Below, one piece after another: positions 1 through 8,173 of a DNA stretch of 64,000 nucleotides (positions within the stretch are counted from its first letter, which is position 1; each line of letters opens with the position of its first letter). The notes under the pieces are model-generated. The model saw nothing but the letters and a program-made list of their open reading frames with translations. It was not told the origin of the DNA and made no database searches. The stretch is from positions 1,302,001 to 1,366,000 of the forward strand of contig NZ_FSQT01000001.1 of assembly GCF_900143515.1 (NCBI RefSeq). The letters are read 5' to 3'. A program made the position numbers and the translations under genes. The stretch comes from Micromonospora cremea. Its GTDB lineage: Bacteria; Actinomycetota; Actinomycetes; Mycobacteriales; Micromonosporaceae.

Positions 1-674
1 AGCTGGTCCAGGGCGTCGCGCACGGGCCGCCCCTGCCAGTCCGCGTCCGGCGCGGCGAGCGCGTCGTAGGCGTCGGGCGCCAGGTCGGCGAGGACGTTCT
101 CGAACCAGTCGGTGAGCACCCAGCCGTCCGCCGCGCCGATCGCCAGCGGCGCCGGGCCGGACCCGCGCCGGGCGAGCGCGCCGAGATCGCGGGTCCGCGT
201 GACCAGCTCGTCCCAGCTGCGCGGCGGGTTGGGCAGCACCGACGGCAGGTGCCAGATCAGGGACTTGTGCGCCGCCTTCACCCAGACGCCGTAGCGCCGC
301 CCGCGGGTCATCAGCAGGTCGCTCAGCCCGGTCGGCACCGCGTACTCGGTCGACGGGCGCACCGGGCTCAGCCAGCCCCGCAGCGCGTACTCGGTGACCA
401 GGCCGGGGCGCGGCAGGATCGCCACGTCGGGGCTGGTGCCGGCGAGGTGCCGGGCGCGCAGGAACGCGTCGATGTCGTTGCCGGCGCTGACCACGTGCAC
501 CGGGGCGGGGTAGCCGGCGACGACCCGCCGGAACCGGTCCAGCTCACTCCCGCTCCAGACCACCGCCACCTGCACCGACCGGGTGCCGCCGGCGCAGCCG
601 GTCGCGGTGGCCGCAGCGCCGGCCGCGGCGGCGCACAGCAGGGTACGCCGGGTCGCCCGGCCTCCGGCCGTCAC
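1..674 (-). CDS. Extracellular solute-binding lipoprotein (3' end cut by window)
   Basis: The reading frame runs off the left edge, so only the first 224 codons are visible. The start is a GTG that overlaps the upstream ATPase stop by 4 bases (GTGA), which indicates translational coupling. The N-terminus has a twin-arginine-like stretch (R-A-T-R-R-T-L-L), an alanine-rich hydrophobic core and a candidate lipobox Cys at residue 27 (A-T-G-C). The following residues (VAVVWSGSELDRF, then PDVAILPRPG and, later, WDELV) resemble family 1 extracellular solute-binding proteins of ABC importers. It probably binds a sugar-like or other small solute outside the membrane. The permease is not visible and may lie beyond the window. 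The family call rests on overall pattern and the ligand is unknown. Confidence 0.7.
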   Translation of the reverse strand, partial: MTAGGRATRRTLLCAAAAGAAATATGCAGGTRSVQVAVVWSGSELDRFRRVVAGYPAPVHVVSAGNDIDAFLRARHLAGTSPDVAILPRPGLVTEYALRGWLSPVRPSTEYAVPTGLSDLLMTRGRRYGVWVKAAHKSLIWHLPSVLPNPPRSWDELVTRTRDLGALARRGSGPAPLAIGAADGWVLTDWFENVLADLAPDAYDALAAPDADWQGRPVRDALDQ

Positions 675-1303
675 CGGACCGTCCCCTCGGGCTCGGTGAC
701 CAGGTCGTGCCGGCGCGGGATCTCGACCAGGGTGGCCGGGTCGGCGGTGCACACCAGCACGGCCACCCCCGGCGCGTCCGGTGGGGACAGTCGGGGCAGC
801 AGGTCGCCGAGGCGGCTGCCGCCGGCCGGCTCGGCGGGCAGGTCGACGACGAGGACCTCGGGCAGGCAGACCGCGGCCCGGGCCAGCGCCACCCGGAACC
901 GCTGGGCGTCGGAGAGCAGGTGCGGCAGCAGGGCCAGCGTCGGGGCCAGCTCCAGCCGGTCCACCACGGTGGCCGTCCAGTCGTCGGCCACCTCGTGCAC
1001 CCGTTCGCGTTTGCGCTGGCCGTACTCGATGTTGCGACGCACGGTGAGCTGCGGCAGCAGAGCGCCGCCGGCGGGCACGTAGCCGATCTGCCGGCGCGGC
1101 GGCGGCAGGGCGGTGACGTCCCGCTCGCCGACGATGACCCGCCCGGTGACCGGGGCGGCGAGCCCGGCCAGCACCCGGGCCACGGCCGTGCCGACCCGGG
1201 GCGGCGCCACCAGGGCGGCGGTCGTGCCGGCCGGAACCTCGAGGGTCACCGGCCCGGTGCCGGGGACGGCGACCAGTGCGCGTAGCCGTAACGTGACCCT
1301 CAC
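671..1303 (-). CDS. Degenerate ABC-transporter ATPase-like protein
   Basis: The protein is about 210 residues and collinear with an ABC ATPase, but every catalytic motif is altered. The Walker A position reads APPRVGTAVA with no GK[ST]. The Q-loop region reads YVPAGG. The signature is LSDAQ instead of LSGGQ. The Walker B region reads VLVVDLPAEP, and the H-loop region VCTADPA has no His. The frame is otherwise intact with normal GC-rich codon use, so this looks like a maintained pseudo-ATPase rather than a decaying gene. It is coupled by a 4-base overlap to the solute-binding lipoprotein downstream. The start is uncertain: the GTG at 1303 fits the domain start, but the frame is open to 1375. 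Its role is unknown; it may be structural or regulatory. Confidence 0.65.
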   Translation of the reverse strand: MRVTLRLRALVAVPGTGPVTLEVPAGTTAALVAPPRVGTAVARVLAGLAAPVTGRVIVGERDVTALPPPRRQIGYVPAGGALLPQLTVRRNIEYGQRKRERVHEVADDWTATVVDRLELAPTLALLPHLLSDAQRFRVALARAAVCLPEVLVVDLPAEPAGGSRLGDLLPRLSPPDAPGVAVLVCTADPATLVEIPRRHDLVTEPEGTVR

Positions 1304-1406
1304 CTCCGGTGACCGCTGGTGACCGTCCCAGGGTGGCACACCGCGCCGACAGTCGATGCCCCGTGGATCCTCCATTGTGGAAGACGTGAACGGTGGCGCG
1401 GGCCCG

Positions 1407-2399
1407 CTACCGGGCCGGCTGGTCGGTGGGGGCGTAGAGGGCGGCCAGCCCGGCCGCCGTGGCGGAGAGCCGCTCGCGCAGCGCGACCGGGGTCAGCACC
1501 TCCACGTCGGCTCCGAGACGCAGCAGGTCACCGTGCGCGTGGGTGAGCGACTCGATCGGCAGCACCGCGGTCACCCAGCCCTGGGCGTCCGGCGGCCCGG
1601 CGGTGGCGTCCACCGCGGCCACCACCGGATCGCTGCCGATCTCCCGCAGCCGCTCCCGGCCGCCCGGGGAGAGCCGCACGGTGGCCTCGTCCTGGTGCAG
1701 CCGGGCCCGGAACTGCGCCACGTGCGCCCGCCACCAGGCCGGCAGGTCGAAGTCGGCCGGCCGGTCGAACTCCTGCGCGAGGGGGGTCAGCGCGAGGATC
1801 TGGTTGACCCGGTACGTCGCCGGGGCGCCGCGGCCGGGCCGGTCGGCCACCACGTACCACCGGCCGCCCTTGAGCACCAGCCCGTACGGCTCCAGCACCC
1901 GGGTCACCTCGCCGCGCCAGCTGCGGTAGCGCACCTCGATGCGGTGCTGCCGCCAGACCGCCTCGGCCGTGCGGGCCAGCTCGGGGGAGGCGTCGCCGTC
2001 GGCGTACCAGCCGGGCGTGTCCAGGTGGAAGCGTTGCTGGAGCTGGGTGGCCCGGTCGCGCAGCGGGGCCGGCAGCGCGGCGTGCAGCTTGAGTTGCAGC
2101 GCGGCCACCACGTCGCCGTAGCCCAGCTCGCCGGCCGGCCCGGGCAGCCCGGCCAGGAAGAGCCGGTCGGCCTCCTCGGCGGTCAGCCCGGTCAACCGGG
2201 TCCGCCAACCGTCGACCAGCTGGTAGCCGCCGGCGTGCCCGGCCTCCCCGTACAGCGGGATCCCGGCGGCGTGCAGCGACTCCACGTCCCGGTAGATCGT
2301 CCGTGGCGAGACGGCCAACCGTTCGGCGAGCTGCGCGGCGGTGAGCCGGCCGTGCGACTGGAGCAGCAGCAGGAGGGAGAGAAGTCGACTGGCCCGCAC
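1407..2399 (-). CDS. YafY-type transcriptional regulator (HTH + WYL)
   Basis: This 330-residue protein has an N-terminal winged helix (residues about 1-60, with [21 protein letters not shown] as recognition region) and a C-terminal WYL domain around [15 protein letters not shown] proteins are DNA-binding regulators that sense small ligands or nucleic acid through the WYL fold. It is transcribed divergently from the two-gene unit starting at 2444, with only 44 bp between the starts, so it probably controls that unit and itself. A gap of about 100 bp separates its 3' end from the ABC-like gene on the same strand. Confidence 0.85.
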   Translation of the reverse strand: MRASRLLSLLLLLQSHGRLTAAQLAERLAVSPRTIYRDVESLHAAGIPLYGEAGHAGGYQLVDGWRTRLTGLTAEEADRLFLAGLPGPAGELGYGDVVAALQLKLHAALPAPLRDRATQLQQRFHLDTPGWYADGDASPELARTAEAVWRQHRIEVRYRSWRGEVTRVLEPYGLVLKGGRWYVVADRPGRGAPATYRVNQILALTPLAQEFDRPADFDLPAWWRAHVAQFRARLHQDEATVRLSPGGRERLREIGSDPVVAAVDATAGPPDAQGWVTAVLPIESLTHAHGDLLRLGADVEVLTPVALRERLSATAAGLAALYAPTDQPAR

Positions 2400-2443
2400 T
2401 TCACTGACACTAGCTGTCAGGGGAGTCGTTCTACCGTCCCGGC

Positions 2444-2923
2444 ATGGCTTTTCGCGACAAGGATCTACGAACGCCGGGACCGGTCATGGTGGACGGTCGG
2501 CAGCTCAAGCGGTACCACATCGACCAGCCGGAACGGCCGATCGAGCCGGAGGTGGAGAAGGCCGCGTACGACCTGCTGCCCGCCCTGCTGGCTGACGTCC
2601 AGGACGACGGCACACCCGCCGCCGGATGGGTGGTGCTGCACCGGGGCGCGGACACCGGCGCCTACCTGCTGGCGTACACCTGGGTCTGGGACAACGTGGT
2701 GGAGGTCCGTATCGCGGCCGCCGGGCAGCCCGCACTGGACTGCCCGGACGATGATCCGGCACACTTCGTCGAACTGCGCCGCCCGGGAGTGGGCTGCGTC
2801 TGGGAGTTGGCGGTGCTGGAGCACGAGCGGGCCGCCTGGGTCCGGCACATGCTGGTGCCGGAGAGCCCCGACCTGACCGGTTACCTGCACGACACACGAG
2901 CGGAAGGGCCGGTGGGCCGCTGA
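2444..2923 (+). CDS. Conserved hypothetical protein, 159 aa
   Basis: I do not recognise a named family. The product is acidic and soluble, with no signal peptide or membrane segment. It begins [20 protein letters not shown] and has a regular alternation of charged and aromatic residues ([19 protein letters not shown]) that suggests a small beta-rich fold. It starts 44 bp from the divergent WYL regulator and its stop overlaps the next start by one base (TGATG). The two genes are therefore probably co-transcribed and regulated by that WYL protein. Confidence 0.7.
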   Translation: MAFRDKDLRTPGPVMVDGRQLKRYHIDQPERPIEPEVEKAAYDLLPALLADVQDDGTPAAGWVVLHRGADTGAYLLAYTWVWDNVVEVRIAAAGQPALDCPDDDPAHFVELRRPGVGCVWELAVLEHERAAWVRHMLVPESPDLTGYLHDTRAEGPVGR

Positions 2924-3381
2924 TGGGCGACTTCGACTTCTTTGTGGGCACCTGGAACGTGGTCAACCGTCGGCTGCGCAAGCGGCTGGTCGGCTCCGAC
3001 GAGTGGGAGGAGTTTCCGGGGGTGTCGGTCGCGCACGGCTTTTTCGCCGGCGGTGGCCACTTCGACGAGATCATCTTTCCGACCAAGGGCTTCGCCGGCG
3101 CCACGATCAGGCTCTTCGACCCGGTGAGCGAGCAGTGGTCGATCTACTGGATGAACAGCGGTCGCGGCGAGTTGGAGCAGCCGCCGATGGTGGGCCGCTT
3201 CGTCGACGGAGTCGGCCGCCTCTACGCCGACGACCAGCATGAAGGGCGTCCGGTGCGGTGCCGGTTCATCTGGTCGGAGATCACCGCGACCTCCGCCCGC
3301 TGGGAGCAGGCGTTCTCCACCGACGACGAGCGCACCTGGGAGACCAACTGGATCATGACGTTCACCAAGGCGGCCGAGTAG
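2923..3381 (+). CDS. DUF1579-like (calycin-type) small protein
   Basis: This is a 152-residue soluble protein beginning [13 protein letters not shown], with repeated short beta-strand patterns (ATIRLFDPVSEQWSIYWMNS; CRFIWSEIT) and an aromatic-rich end (WETNWIMTFTK). The D-F-x-x-G-x-W start and strand pattern resemble DUF1579/lipocalin-like calycin proteins. Its ATG overlaps the preceding stop by one base. It ends 1 bp before the convergent stop of the TetR regulator at 3383. Function is unknown; it could carry or convert a small hydrophobic ligand. Confidence 0.65.
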   Translation: MGDFDFFVGTWNVVNRRLRKRLVGSDEWEEFPGVSVAHGFFAGGGHFDEIIFPTKGFAGATIRLFDPVSEQWSIYWMNSGRGELEQPPMVGRFVDGVGRLYADDQHEGRPVRCRFIWSEITATSARWEQAFSTDDERTWETNWIMTFTKAAE

Positions 3382-3382
3382 A

Positions 3383-4048
3383 TCAGGTCGACGGCGGGGG
3401 AGTGGTGTCGCGGTAGATGCCGGCCAGCCAGAGGTCGAGCAGCACGTCCACCACGTCCCGCTCGGCGACCGCCGGCCCGTCGCCGGCGAAGGTGGCGTAC
3501 CAGACTCGCTCGTTCATCGAGTTGAGCGCGATGGCGAGGTCCCGGGCGGGCAGACCGTCCGGGGCCGCGCCGCGTCGCCGCTCCGCCTCGATGGCCGCCT
3601 CGATCGCCTGCACCCAGCGCTCCAGCACCGCCGCCCAGAGCCAACGCACCTCGGCGTTGGTGCCGCGGACCTGCGCGCAGGCGAGCACCAGCGCGCGGTG
3701 CGCGCCGAACGTCTCGTGGAACCGCTGGATCAGCTCGCGCCACCGGGCCCGCGGGTCCTCGGCGAGCCGGACCAGGACGTCTCCGGCGGCCGCGTCGGCC
3801 TCCTCGGTGACCCGGTCCAGCAGGGTCAGCAGCACGGCGTCCTTGGACGGGAAGTAGAAGTAGAACGTCGGCCGGGAGATCCCCGCCCCCCGGGCCAGGT
3901 CGTCGATCGAGATGTCGCCGAACGCCCGGTGCTCCAGCAGTCGCTCGGCGGTGGCCAGGATCGCCGTCTCCCGGTCGTCGCCAGCGGAACGGGCGGCGCG
4001 GCGACCGCGCGGGCTCGCTCGCCCAGCACCGGTACGGGCGGTCGTCAT
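3383..4048 (-). CDS. ethR: EthR-type TetR family repressor
   Basis: This 221-residue regulator closely follows remembered mycobacterial EthR. It has a basic N-terminus with RGRRAARSAGDDRETAIL, an HTH containing DISIDDLARGAGISRPTFYFYFPSKDAV, and a C-terminal ligand domain with ALNSMNERVWYATFAGDGP. EthR represses the adjacent Baeyer-Villiger monooxygenase gene by binding cooperatively to the shared intergenic region. Here it is divergent from an ethA-like gene, with 112 bp between starts that hold a 12-bp perfect inverted repeat. The ATG at 4048 is chosen because the N-terminus then matches EthR; the frame stays open further upstream. Confidence 0.9.
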   Translation of the reverse strand: MTTARTGAGRASPRGRRAARSAGDDRETAILATAERLLEHRAFGDISIDDLARGAGISRPTFYFYFPSKDAVLLTLLDRVTEEADAAAGDVLVRLAEDPRARWRELIQRFHETFGAHRALVLACAQVRGTNAEVRWLWAAVLERWVQAIEAAIEAERRRGAAPDGLPARDLAIALNSMNERVWYATFAGDGPAVAERDVVDVLLDLWLAGIYRDTTPPPST

Positions 4049-4072
4049 GGCCGGTGATGCTACCCGAACTCG

Positions 4073-4102
4073 ACACCCTGTCGACGCCACTCGACAGGGT
4101 GT
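4073..4102. promoter_or_regulatory. Predicted EthR operator in the ethR-ethA divergon
   Basis: A perfect 12-bp inverted repeat (ACACCCTGTCGA, 6-bp spacer, TCGACAGGGTGT) lies midway between the divergent starts. Additional GTCGAC half-site sequences occur at 4080-4085 and 4111-4116. Mycobacterial EthR covers an unusually long operator with several TCGAC-like half sites, so this arrangement fits a multi-dimer site. Binding itself is inferred. Confidence 0.7.
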
Positions 4103-4160
4103 TGACTGCTGTCGACGGCGGTGGATAGTGTCCGTCCACTGCCCCGGATGGAGGAACGTC

Positions 4161-5687
4161 ATGACCTCCGACCACGTCGACGTGCTCATCGTCGGAGCCG
4201 GCCTGTCCGGCATCGGCGCCGCCTGCCACCTGCGCCGCGACTGCCCCGACAAGACGTACGCGGTGCTCGAGGCCCGCGACGCCATCGGCGGCACGTGGGA
4301 CCTGTTCCGCTACCCGGGCGTCCGGTCCGACTCGGACATGTTCACCCTCGGCTACTCGTTCAAGCCGTGGACCGACCCGAAGGCCATCGCCGACGGCGCG
4401 GCCATCCGCGAGTACGTCCGGGAAACCGCCCGGGAGTACGACGTGCAGCGGCACGTCCGCTTCGGGCACCGGGTGGTGCGCGCCGAGTGGGACAGTGACG
4501 CCGCCCGCTGGACGGTGCACGCACAACGCACCGACACCGCCGAGACCATCGTGCTGACCTGCTCGTTCCTCTTCGCCTGCGCCGGCTACTACCGCTACGA
4601 CGAGGGATACACCCCGCCGCTGCCCGGCGTCGACGCGTATGCCGGGCGGCTGGTGCACCCGCAGCACTGGCCGGACGACCTCGACCACACCGGCAAGCGG
4701 GTGGTGGTGATCGGCAGCGGCGCCACGGCGGTCACCCTGGTGCCGGCCATGGCCGAGCGGGCCGCCCACGTGACCATGCTCCAGCGCTCACCGACGTACA
4801 TCATGGCGCTGCCCTCGCGCGACGTCCTGGCCGACGCGCTGCGGCGCTGGCTCCCGGCGAAGGCCGCGTATCCCGTGGTGCGCTGGAAGAACGTGCTGCT
4901 GTCCACCGTCAACTTCCAGCTCAGCCGGCGCGCGCCCGGGCTGGTGAAGCGGCTGCTGCGCCGGGCCGCGAGGGGCCGGCTGCCGGTCGGCTACGACATC
5001 GACCGGCACTTCTCGCCCCGCTACGACCCGTGGGACCAGCGGCTCTGCGTGGTGCCGGACGGCGACCTGTTCACCGCCGTGCAGCAGGGCACGGCGTCGG
5101 TGGTCACCGACACCATCGACACCTTCACGACGCACGGCGTCCGGCTGGCCTCCGGCGACGAGTTGCCGGCCGACATCGTGGTCACCGCCACCGGGCTCAA
5201 CCTGCTCGCACTCGGCGGCCTGACGCTCAGCGTGGACGGCGCCGAGGTCGACCTGGCCAGCACCGTCGCCTACAAGGGCATGATGCTCTCCGGCGTGCCG
5301 AACTTCGCACTCACCATCGGCTACACCAACGCGTCGTGGACGCTCAAGGCCGACCTGGTCGCCGGCTACGTCTGCCGGCTGCTGCGCCACCTGGACCGCA
5401 CCGGCCAGCACGTCGTCACCCCGCTCCCGCCGCCCGACGACGAGCGGGTGCCGCTCATCGACCTGCGCTCCGGGTACGTGCAACGCAGCCTCGACGCGCT
5501 GCCCAAGCAGGGCGCGGCCGCGCCGTGGCGGCTGTACCAGAACTACGCCCGCGACGTGCTGCTGATGCGGCACGGCCGGCTCACCGACGAGGGCGTGTGG
5601 TTCTCCCGCGCCCGCGCCCGCGGCGCGACCGCGCCGGGCGAGCCCACCGTGCCGGCCACACCACCGACCGGCACCCCGGTCGCCTGA
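4161..5687 (+). CDS. ethA: EthA-type Baeyer-Villiger FAD monooxygenase
   Basis: A 508-residue flavin monooxygenase. It has an N-terminal FAD Rossmann motif (IVGAGLSGIG), a Baeyer-Villiger-type signature in the form YAGRLVHPQHWP, and a second, NADPH-binding Rossmann motif (VIGSGATAV). Block after block matches remembered mycobacterial EthA (GGTWDLFRYPG, YNPWDQRL-like YDPWDQRL, TATGLNL, YKGMMLSG, GYTNASWTLKADL). It should insert oxygen into ketones or S-oxidise thioamides. The start at 4161 has GGAGG six bases upstream. It is divergent from ethR and followed at 66 bp by an SDR gene, so the two oxidoreductases probably form an operon. Confidence 0.92.
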   Translation: MTSDHVDVLIVGAGLSGIGAACHLRRDCPDKTYAVLEARDAIGGTWDLFRYPGVRSDSDMFTLGYSFKPWTDPKAIADGAAIREYVRETAREYDVQRHVRFGHRVVRAEWDSDAARWTVHAQRTDTAETIVLTCSFLFACAGYYRYDEGYTPPLPGVDAYAGRLVHPQHWPDDLDHTGKRVVVIGSGATAVTLVPAMAERAAHVTMLQRSPTYIMALPSRDVLADALRRWLPAKAAYPVVRWKNVLLSTVNFQLSRRAPGLVKRLLRRAARGRLPVGYDIDRHFSPRYDPWDQRLCVVPDGDLFTAVQQGTASVVTDTIDTFTTHGVRLASGDELPADIVVTATGLNLLALGGLTLSVDGAEVDLASTVAYKGMMLSGVPNFALTIGYTNASWTLKADLVAGYVCRLLRHLDRTGQHVVTPLPPPDDERVPLIDLRSGYVQRSLDALPKQGAAAPWRLYQNYARDVLLMRHGRLTDEGVWFSRARARGATAPGEPTVPATPPTGTPVA

Positions 5688-5753
5688 GTGTCGCGTCCGG
5701 ACGGTCCGACCCCGGCCAGGTCGCCGGGGCCCGCCAGGAAAGGAGCACCGATC

Positions 5754-6635
5754 GTGCAGAGGTTCGACTTCGCCGGCGCGACGGCCGTGGTCACCGGCGC
5801 GGCCAGCGGCATCGGTGCCGCGCTGGCGCACGCGCTCGCCCGCCGCGGCAGCGACCTGGTCCTGCTGGACCGCGACTCCGGGCGGCTCGACGCGGTCGCC
5901 GCCGCCATCCGGGCCGAACACCCGGACCGCCAGGTGCACACCCACCTGGTGGACCTCGCCGACGCGGCGGCCACCGCCCGGGTGGCCGCCGAGATCGGTC
6001 AGCGGCACCCGCGGATCCGGCTGCTGGTGAACAACGCCGGTGTCGGCCTCGGTGGCCGGTTCGACCAGGTGACGTTCGACGAGTTCAGCTGGGTCATCGA
6101 CATCAACTTCCGGGCCGTGGCGCAGCTGACCCACGCGCTGCTGCCCACCCTCAAGGCGGAGCCCGGCGCACACCTGGTCAACGTCTCCAGCCTGTTCGGG
6201 CTGATCGCGCCGGCCGGGCAGACCGCCTACTCGGCGAGCAAGTTCGCGGTGCGTGGCTTCACCGAGGCGCTGCGCCACGAGCTGGTCGACGACGGCATCG
6301 GAGTGACCTCGGTGCACCCCGGCGGGATCCGCACCCGGATCACCGAGAACGCCCGCGTCGGCAGCGGCGTCTCGATCGAGGAGTACGCGGCCGGCCGGGC
6401 GCAGTTCGAGAAGCTGCTCACCATCGCGCCGGAACGGGCCGCCGAGGTGATCCTGCGGGGCGTCGAGCGACGCCAGGGCAGGGTGCTGATCGGCTGGTCG
6501 GCGAAGCTGCCCGACCTGCTGGCCCGGGTCATGCCGGCCTCATACAACCGGCTGCTGGTCACCGGTTTGAACCGGGGCGTCGTCCGCCCGGCGCCCACCG
6601 GTGCGGTGCCGGCCGCCGACGTCGGCCGCGGCTGA
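5754..6635 (+). CDS. Short-chain dehydrogenase/reductase (SDR)
   Basis: This 293-residue protein has the classical SDR motifs: TGAASGIG for NAD(P) binding, LVNNAGVG, the catalytic-region serines in NVSSLFG, and YSASK with the active-site Tyr and Lys. A GTG at 5754 is preceded by AGGAG at a good distance. The frame opens earlier, but upstream residues are not SDR-like. The pairing of a BVMO with an SDR recalls the mycobacterial mymA locus, where such enzymes modify lipids. Here the SDR could supply or remove the ketone used by the monooxygenase. The substrate cannot be read from sequence. Confidence 0.88.
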   Translation: MQRFDFAGATAVVTGAASGIGAALAHALARRGSDLVLLDRDSGRLDAVAAAIRAEHPDRQVHTHLVDLADAAATARVAAEIGQRHPRIRLLVNNAGVGLGGRFDQVTFDEFSWVIDINFRAVAQLTHALLPTLKAEPGAHLVNVSSLFGLIAPAGQTAYSASKFAVRGFTEALRHELVDDGIGVTSVHPGGIRTRITENARVGSGVSIEEYAAGRAQFEKLLTIAPERAAEVILRGVERRQGRVLIGWSAKLPDLLARVMPASYNRLLVTGLNRGVVRPAPTGAVPAADVGRG

Positions 6636-6638
6636 CGG

Positions 6639-8099
6639 TCAGGGCGGGCTGCTGCCCCGCTTCTCCTCCTGGGCCAGCACCGCGTCGCGGTGCTCCGGCT
6701 CGTCACGGCGGGCCAGCTCGGCGGCGAGCCGCGGGTCGGCCACCAGCCGCGCCCGGTTGCGGTGCAGGAAGCTCTCGAAACCCCCGGTGTACGGGCAGGT
6801 CAGGTCGCCGAGCGCCCGCTCGGGTACGTAGCGGCAGCCCGCGCAGTAGTCGCTGATCTCGTCGATGTCGGTGCCGTCCACCGCGTACGGGCGGGTGTCC
6901 ACGCGGGCCAGATCGGCGTACTGGCTCATGCCGATCACCGTCGCGTTCATCACCCAGTCGGTGCCGTCGACGAAGCAGCGCTGGAACCAGTCCACCACCT
7001 CGGTCGGGCGCCAGCCGCGCTGCAACGCGTAGTTGCCCAGCACGAGCAGCCGGGGCGCGTGGTGTGTCCAGGCGCCGTCCCGGACGGTGGCGAGCACGTC
7101 GGCCAGGCAGTGGGCCTCCACCGCGTCGGCGTCCAGCTCGGCGAACCAGTTCGGCACCGGCTCGGCCGCGGCCAGCCAGTCCGCGCCCCGGAACCTGGGC
7201 TCGACGTACCAGTACAGCTGCCAGAGGAACTCCCGCCAGCCGAGCAACCCCCGGATGAACGGCTCCACCGCCGTACGCGGAACCGTGCCAGCCCGCCACG
7301 CCTGCTCGGCGGCGCGGACTGCCGACTCCGGGTCGAGCAACCCGAGGTTGAACGAGGACGAGAGCACGGAGTGCGCGAACAGCGGGTCGTCGGCGCTCAT
7401 CACGTCGGCGTACCGGCCGTACCCGGCCAGCCGGTGGGTCAGGAAGTGCTCCAGCCGGGCCTGCGCCTCGCCGTGGGTGGCCGGGAATCGCCGGGGGCCG
7501 TCCCGGCCGACGAACCGCACCCCGTCGGCCGCCCACCGGTCCAGTTCGCGGCGGACCTCCGCGTCGATGTCGTCCTCGACGATCGGCGGCGGTGGCGGCG
7601 GCGCCGTTGGCGTGGCGGGGCCTTCGGTGCGAGGCCGACGCGTCGACCCGGTACCGCCGGCTGGGCGGGTCAGCACGTCGTGCCGGCGGCGGGCGTGCCG
7701 GTAGAAGTCGGTCATCCGCAACGGGCCGCAGCGGGTGCGGTCCGCCCAGCCGGCGAAGTCGGCCTGGCTGGTGATGAAGCCACGCGGTGGCAGCACCGTC
7801 AGCCCCGGCACCGATCGGGCGAAGCGTAACGCCGCCCGGGAGTGCGGATGGCACACCTCCACTGGCTCGGCGACCTGCGCCAGTGCCTCGCGGAAGGTCT
7901 CGGTACGCAGCAGCAGCGCCCGGTCGCCCAGCTCGGCCGCGCGGTGCCGCAGCGCGGAGAGGATCAGGTGCGCCTTCTGCCGGTGCGGCGGCCGGCGGCG
8001 GAACAGTTCCCGGATCTCCACCAGCAGCACCGGCTGGTCGGGGTCGTCGAGGAAGTGTGGCCCGAGCTGGTCGGCCAGCAACCATCGGCGGCGAGGCAT
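6639..8099 (-). CDS. Iron-sulfur 6-4 photolyase / cryptochrome-related protein
   Basis: A 486-residue member of the deoxyribodipyrimidine photolyase-related (FeS-BCP, PhrB-type) family. The N-terminus reads LLADQLGPHF, the typical start of this family. The C-terminal half carries W-rich FAD-binding helices and the Cys set expected for a 4Fe-4S cluster: a Cys in QRCFVDGTDWVMNA, the CAGC pair, and a Cys in DLTCPYTGGF. These enzymes use blue light to repair 6-4 photoproducts or act as photoreceptors. It converges on the SDR with a 3-bp gap. An internal T-A-P-P-P-P-P-P linker near residue 165 is an unusual proline-rich insertion. Confidence 0.87.
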   Translation of the reverse strand: MPRRRWLLADQLGPHFLDDPDQPVLLVEIRELFRRRPPHRQKAHLILSALRHRAAELGDRALLLRTETFREALAQVAEPVEVCHPHSRAALRFARSVPGLTVLPPRGFITSQADFAGWADRTRCGPLRMTDFYRHARRRHDVLTRPAGGTGSTRRPRTEGPATPTAPPPPPPIVEDDIDAEVRRELDRWAADGVRFVGRDGPRRFPATHGEAQARLEHFLTHRLAGYGRYADVMSADDPLFAHSVLSSSFNLGLLDPESAVRAAEQAWRAGTVPRTAVEPFIRGLLGWREFLWQLYWYVEPRFRGADWLAAAEPVPNWFAELDADAVEAHCLADVLATVRDGAWTHHAPRLLVLGNYALQRGWRPTEVVDWFQRCFVDGTDWVMNATVIGMSQYADLARVDTRPYAVDGTDIDEISDYCAGCRYVPERALGDLTCPYTGGFESFLHRNRARLVADPRLAAELARRDEPEHRDAVLAQEEKRGSSPP

Positions 8100-8173
8100 G
8101 CCTCAATTCTGCCCACTCCCGAGCCGTCGCGCCCGACGGCGGGCCGGGCGGATCCCGGACGGGTCGTGCCGAA

